From Pedobacter sp. UBA1654 (GTDB taxonomy: Bacteria > Bacteroidota > Bacteroidia > Sphingobacteriales > Sphingobacteriaceae), in the NCBI GenBank assembly GCA_002320935.1, contig DCLG01000023.1, forward strand, positions 14,169 through 22,407: DNA of 8,239 nucleotides, given 5' to 3'. The notes beneath the pieces were generated by a model. The model made no database searches. It was given only the letters and a program-made list of their open reading frames with translations, and had not been told where the DNA came from. A program made the position numbers and the translations under genes. Below are positions 5,781 through 8,239 of the stretch, piece after piece; position 1 is the first letter of the stretch; every line of letters begins with the position of its first letter.

Positions 5781-6713
5781 TTATTTCAGCTCAAGCGCTT
5801 CAAGCTTATCTGCCAGTACTTCCGATATCTTACGATAAGATTCAAATGTCCAGCCAGCCACATGCGGTGTTAAAAGCACTTTGCCTGAGTTTACCAGTTG
5901 CTGGTACCAGGCTTGCCCGGCCAGTATAGGGAACTTCTCCACTTCCAATACATCCAGTCCGGCGCCGAGGATCTTACCGGCTTCAATAGCATTCAGTAAT
6001 GCCTGGGTATTGGTTACTTCTCCCCTTGCCGTGCTGATGAAGAAGATTGGCTTTTTGAAATGAAAGAAGTATTCATCATCCACCATCTGCCGCGTTTCTG
6101 AGGTTAAAGGAATGTGTAGACTTAAAACATCACTATGTTTAACGATCTCTTCCATGCTTACCTGTGTGGCATAGGCATCGGAGAAACCAGTTTTGTATTT
6201 GTCGTAAGCAATTACGTTCACACCAAAGCCGGAAAGCTTTCTGGCAAAGCTGCTGCCCATAAATCCGTAGCCAATAATCCCTACAGTTTTGCCTTTTAGC
6301 TCCCATCCCCGATTACCTTCACGATCCCAGGTACCTCTGCGCACCTGCATGTCCGCCTGGCGGAAGTTATTGGCAAGGCTCAACAGCATTCCAATCGCAT
6401 GCTCTCCTACTGCGTCGCAGTTGCCTTCGGGCGCATTGATCAGGCTGATGTTACGTGTGGCGGCATAAGCCTCATCGATGTTATCTAACCCTGCCCCTGC
6501 TCTAGCAACGAACTTCAGGTTTGGCGCAGCATCAAATAGCTCCGCATCAATTCTAAATTTAGTACGTACCGCAATGCCGGTATAGTTATTTATAATATCC
6601 AGAGTTTCCTGACGGGTAATCTTTGGGAGATCATCTACTTCGAAACCTAGAGCAGTTGCGCGTTCTTTGAACACTGAATGTAGATCGTCGACAATTAGAA
6701 TCTTTCCTTTCAT
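5781..6713 (-). CDS. D-2-hydroxyacid dehydrogenase, short SerA-like form
   Basis: This is an NAD-dependent oxidoreductase of the D-isomer-specific 2-hydroxyacid dehydrogenase family, probably D-3-phosphoglycerate dehydrogenase (first step of serine synthesis), though the substrate is not certain. Seen in 310 residues: an N-terminal catalytic half with RAGAGLDNID (71-80) and NAPEG (93-97); a Rossmann fold with GYGFMG at 148-153 and Asp171 after the next strand, suggesting NAD rather than NADP; and catalytic residues R230 (STARGE), E259 (LDVLEVE) and H284 (TPHVAG). It lacks the C-terminal ACT domain of the long SerA forms, so serine feedback through that domain is absent. It also lacks the C-terminal dimerisation extension of PdxB. 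The ATG at 6713 is 3 nt after the rsmA stop, so the two are probably co-transcribed. Alternatives are glyoxylate/hydroxypyruvate reductase or erythronate-4-phosphate dehydrogenase. Confidence 0.85.
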   Translation of the reverse strand: MKGKILIVDDLHSVFKERATALGFEVDDLPKITRQETLDIINNYTGIAVRTKFRIDAELFDAAPNLKFVARAGAGLDNIDEAYAATRNISLINAPEGNCDAVGEHAIGMLLSLANNFRQADMQVRRGTWDREGNRGWELKGKTVGIIGYGFMGSSFARKLSGFGVNVIAYDKYKTGFSDAYATQVSMEEIVKHSDVLSLHIPLTSETRQMVDDEYFFHFKKPIFFISTARGEVTNTQALLNAIEAGKILGAGLDVLEVEKFPILAGQAWYQQLVNSGKVLLTPHVAGWTFESYRKISEVLADKLEALELK

Positions 6714-6716
6714 TAC

Positions 6717-7499
6717 TTATTGATTTAGCTTGGTTAAATGTTGGGTGAGGCTGATGAAGTCGGCCACACTAAGCTGCTCAGCTCTTTTATCGAAGAAGGC
6801 ATGATCATCCATTTTTTCTTTAGGGATGGTGCCTGAAAGTGCGTTACGTAAGGTTTTGCGGCGTTGGTTAAAACCACCTTTCACAACACGCCAGAAGAGT
6901 TTTTCGTCACATGGCAATTCAGCGACATTATTGCGGCTAAGGCGGATCACTCCGGAGTTTACTTTAGGAGGTGGATTAAATGTTCCCGGTTTTACGGTAA
7001 ACAGGTAATTGATGTCGTAGTAGGCTTGAATCAGTACACTTAAGATACCGTACTCTTTGGTGCCGCTTTTGGAAGCACAACGTTCTGCTACTTCCTTCTG
7101 AAACATACCAACCATTTCAACTACATTGTCGCGGTGCTCCAGCACTTTGAAAAGGATCTGTGAAGAGATGTTGTATGGAAAGTTGCCAATGATGGCAAAT
7201 TTTTCCGGGAAGATGCTGCGGAGGTCCAATGCGAGGAAATCTCCAAGAATAAGTTTTTCGCCGAGTTGAGGATATTTCTCCTGAAGGAACTGGTAAGATT
7301 CACGGTCGATATCGATCAGGTAGGTTTCAAAGTTTTCCTTCTCCAGCAGGATATCGGACAGGATCCCCATTCCGGGACCCACTTCAAGTACCTTATTATA
7401 TTGATCGGTATGAATTAAGCCCTCAACAATTTTAGCGGCAATCTTTCTATCGGTTAAAAAATGTTGCCCTAAATGTTTCTTTGCCTTTACCAAACTCAT
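6717..7499 (-). CDS. rsmA: 16S rRNA (adenine1518/1519-N6)-dimethyltransferase
   Basis: RsmA (KsgA) uses S-adenosylmethionine to dimethylate two adjacent adenines in the loop of helix 45 of 16S rRNA late in 30S assembly. The 260 residues match the family length. Seen: the start KAKKHLGQHFLTD (5-17); SAM-binding motif I EVGPGMG (39-45); the acidic end of strand 2, IDID (62-65); GDFLALDL (86-93); and the catalytic motif NFPY (106-109) followed by NISSQILFK. The C-terminal helical domain contains FNPPPKVNSGVIRL, a typical KsgA element. The ATG at 7499 gives the canonical N-terminus. It is followed after 3 nt by the hydroxyacid dehydrogenase and is divergent from pdxA. Loss of this enzyme classically gives kasugamycin resistance. 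Confidence 0.97.
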   Translation of the reverse strand: MSLVKAKKHLGQHFLTDRKIAAKIVEGLIHTDQYNKVLEVGPGMGILSDILLEKENFETYLIDIDRESYQFLQEKYPQLGEKLILGDFLALDLRSIFPEKFAIIGNFPYNISSQILFKVLEHRDNVVEMVGMFQKEVAERCASKSGTKEYGILSVLIQAYYDINYLFTVKPGTFNPPPKVNSGVIRLSRNNVAELPCDEKLFWRVVKGGFNQRRKTLRNALSGTIPKEKMDDHAFFDKRAEQLSVADFISLTQHLTKLNQ

Positions 7500-7596
7500 A
7501 TCTCTTGATTAAACCGCAAAATAACTAAAGTTTTGCCAGTATCATCGTAAGATTAAGCCAAATTCTGTAATTTGCGCTAAATTCTAAAGCATTACA
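7500..7596. promoter_or_regulatory. Divergent rsmA / pdxA promoter region
   Basis: These 97 bases separate the divergent starts and must carry both promoters. Towards rsmA, TTATTTTG (7524-7517, minus strand) matches TAnnTTTG at 7 of 8 positions. Towards pdxA, TAATTTG (7568-7574) resembles the element but is one base short. No -33 TTTG is seen at a proper distance for either, so exact positions are uncertain. No palindrome or other operator is apparent. Confidence 0.3.
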
Positions 7597-8239
7597 ATGA
7601 GTGAAAAAGTAAAAATAGGAATAAGCATAGGTGACATAAATGGTATTGGGTTGGAAGTGATTTTGAAGACACTTATAGAGCCTGGAATTCTGAACTACTG
7701 CACTCCAATTGTATATGGACATACGAAGGTGACCTCCTTTCATCGCAAGGCTTTGCGGTTGGGCGAGTTGACCTTCAATGTCATTCCAGAAGCTGCAGCG
7801 GCAAATCCGAAACGCGTAAACCTAATCAATTGCTGGGAAGAAGATGTAAAGATTGAACTTGGCCAGTCGACTCCAACAGGTGGAAAATATGCGTTATTAT
7901 CCCTTGAAAAAGCAACAGAAGACCTGACCAGTGGTGCAATAGACGCTTTGGTTACGGCACCTATCAACAAACATAACATCCAATCGGAAACCTTTAATTT
8001 TCCCGGTCATACGGAATATTTGCAGCAGAAAAGCGGCAGTTCGGAAGTACTGATGTTTATGGTAAGTGAAAATCTACGTGTAGGTGTTGTTACCGGCCAT
8101 ATTCCGGTGAGCGCAGTTTCATCACAGGTGACTGCGGAAAAGATCATCCGTAAACTAACGATGATGAATGAGAGCTTAAAGAAGGATTTCTGGATCGAGA
8201 AACCGAAAATCGCTGTACTGGGTTTGAACCCTCATGCTG
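7597..8239 (+). CDS. pdxA: 4-hydroxythreonine-4-phosphate dehydrogenase, N-terminal part (cut by window edge)
   Basis: PdxA oxidises 4-phosphohydroxy-L-threonine with NAD(P); decarboxylation gives the amino ketone that PdxJ joins with deoxyxylulose phosphate to make pyridoxine 5'-phosphate. The frame is open from ATG 7597 to the right edge: 214 codons of an expected 330-360. Seen: GDINGIGLE (12-20), TAPINK (120-125), FPGHTE (135-140) with the substrate-binding pair His138-Thr139, TGHIP with metal-ligand His168 (166-170), and NPHA (211-214) at the edge, the start of the family's NPHAGE motif. The C-terminal metal ligands lie outside. The start is chosen because the family N-terminus (KVKIGISIGDINGIG) follows directly. 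It is divergent from rsmA; the same two genes are neighbours in E. coli (surA-pdxA-rsmA). Confidence 0.95.
   Translation, partial: MSEKVKIGISIGDINGIGLEVILKTLIEPGILNYCTPIVYGHTKVTSFHRKALRLGELTFNVIPEAAAANPKRVNLINCWEEDVKIELGQSTPTGGKYALLSLEKATEDLTSGAIDALVTAPINKHNIQSETFNFPGHTEYLQQKSGSSEVLMFMVSENLRVGVVTGHIPVSAVSSQVTAEKIIRKLTMMNESLKKDFWIEKPKIAVLGLNPHA

Noticed and set aside
5660..5929. Plus-strand Cys-rich frame in the greA upstream gap
   Set aside because: More than half overlaps the dehydrogenase 3' end in antisense, and its first part overlaps the greA promoter candidate. The early cysteines do not form a known motif.
7525..7979. Minus-strand frames over the start of pdxA
   Set aside because: They overlap pdxA, whose GDINGIGLE, TAPINK and FPGHTE motifs leave no doubt about the coding strand.
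1..8239. Undescribed defence, mobile or biosynthetic system
   Set aside because: Every long frame is a recognisable core gene with intact motifs and uniform composition. No transposase, integrase, direct-repeat array, attachment site or atypical island was found.

Overview
The window looks like ordinary chromosome from a member of the Bacteroidota, most likely a Pedobacter-like Sphingobacteriaceae. This is inferred from three things: start codons lacking Shine-Dalgarno sequences, promoter candidates resembling the phylum's TTTG / TAnnTTTG signature, and the general flavour of the proteins. Every long gene is recognisable housekeeping. I see no mobile element, CRISPR array, tRNA, rRNA, phage gene or defence system.

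Layout. Positions 1-2744 (minus strand) hold a threonine biosynthesis operon: a short leader peptide (thrL-like), a transcription attenuator, the fused aspartokinase/homoserine dehydrogenase thrA, and the start of homoserine kinase thrB, which overlaps thrA by 4 bases and runs off the left edge. Positions 2892-4594 (plus strand) hold a tight three-gene unit: rsgA (ribosome assembly GTPase), dtd (D-aminoacyl-tRNA deacylase) and a MazG-like nucleotide pyrophosphohydrolase, with 1-nt gaps. A strong two-way terminator at 4644-4679 separates it from a convergent minus-strand pair, greA and a HIT-family hydrolase (4701-5583). The greA leader contains a hairpin plus U-tract between a good promoter candidate and the start codon. 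Positions 5781-7499 (minus strand) hold a short D-2-hydroxyacid dehydrogenase gene downstream of rsmA (16S rRNA dimethyladenosine methyltransferase). Divergent from rsmA is the 5' part of pdxA (vitamin B6 synthesis), cut by the right edge.

The best find is regulatory. The 151 bases upstream of thrA encode a 23-residue peptide whose residues 6-15 are five Thr, four Ile and one Ser. They also contain a leader hairpin, an alternative antiterminator pairing and a perfect 12-bp terminator with nine Ts, in the order and with the overlaps needed for classical ribosome-mediated attenuation by threonine and isoleucine. The second signal is the greA leader hairpin, which could be an upstream terminator or a GraL-like premature terminator. 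No undescribed protein system is evident.
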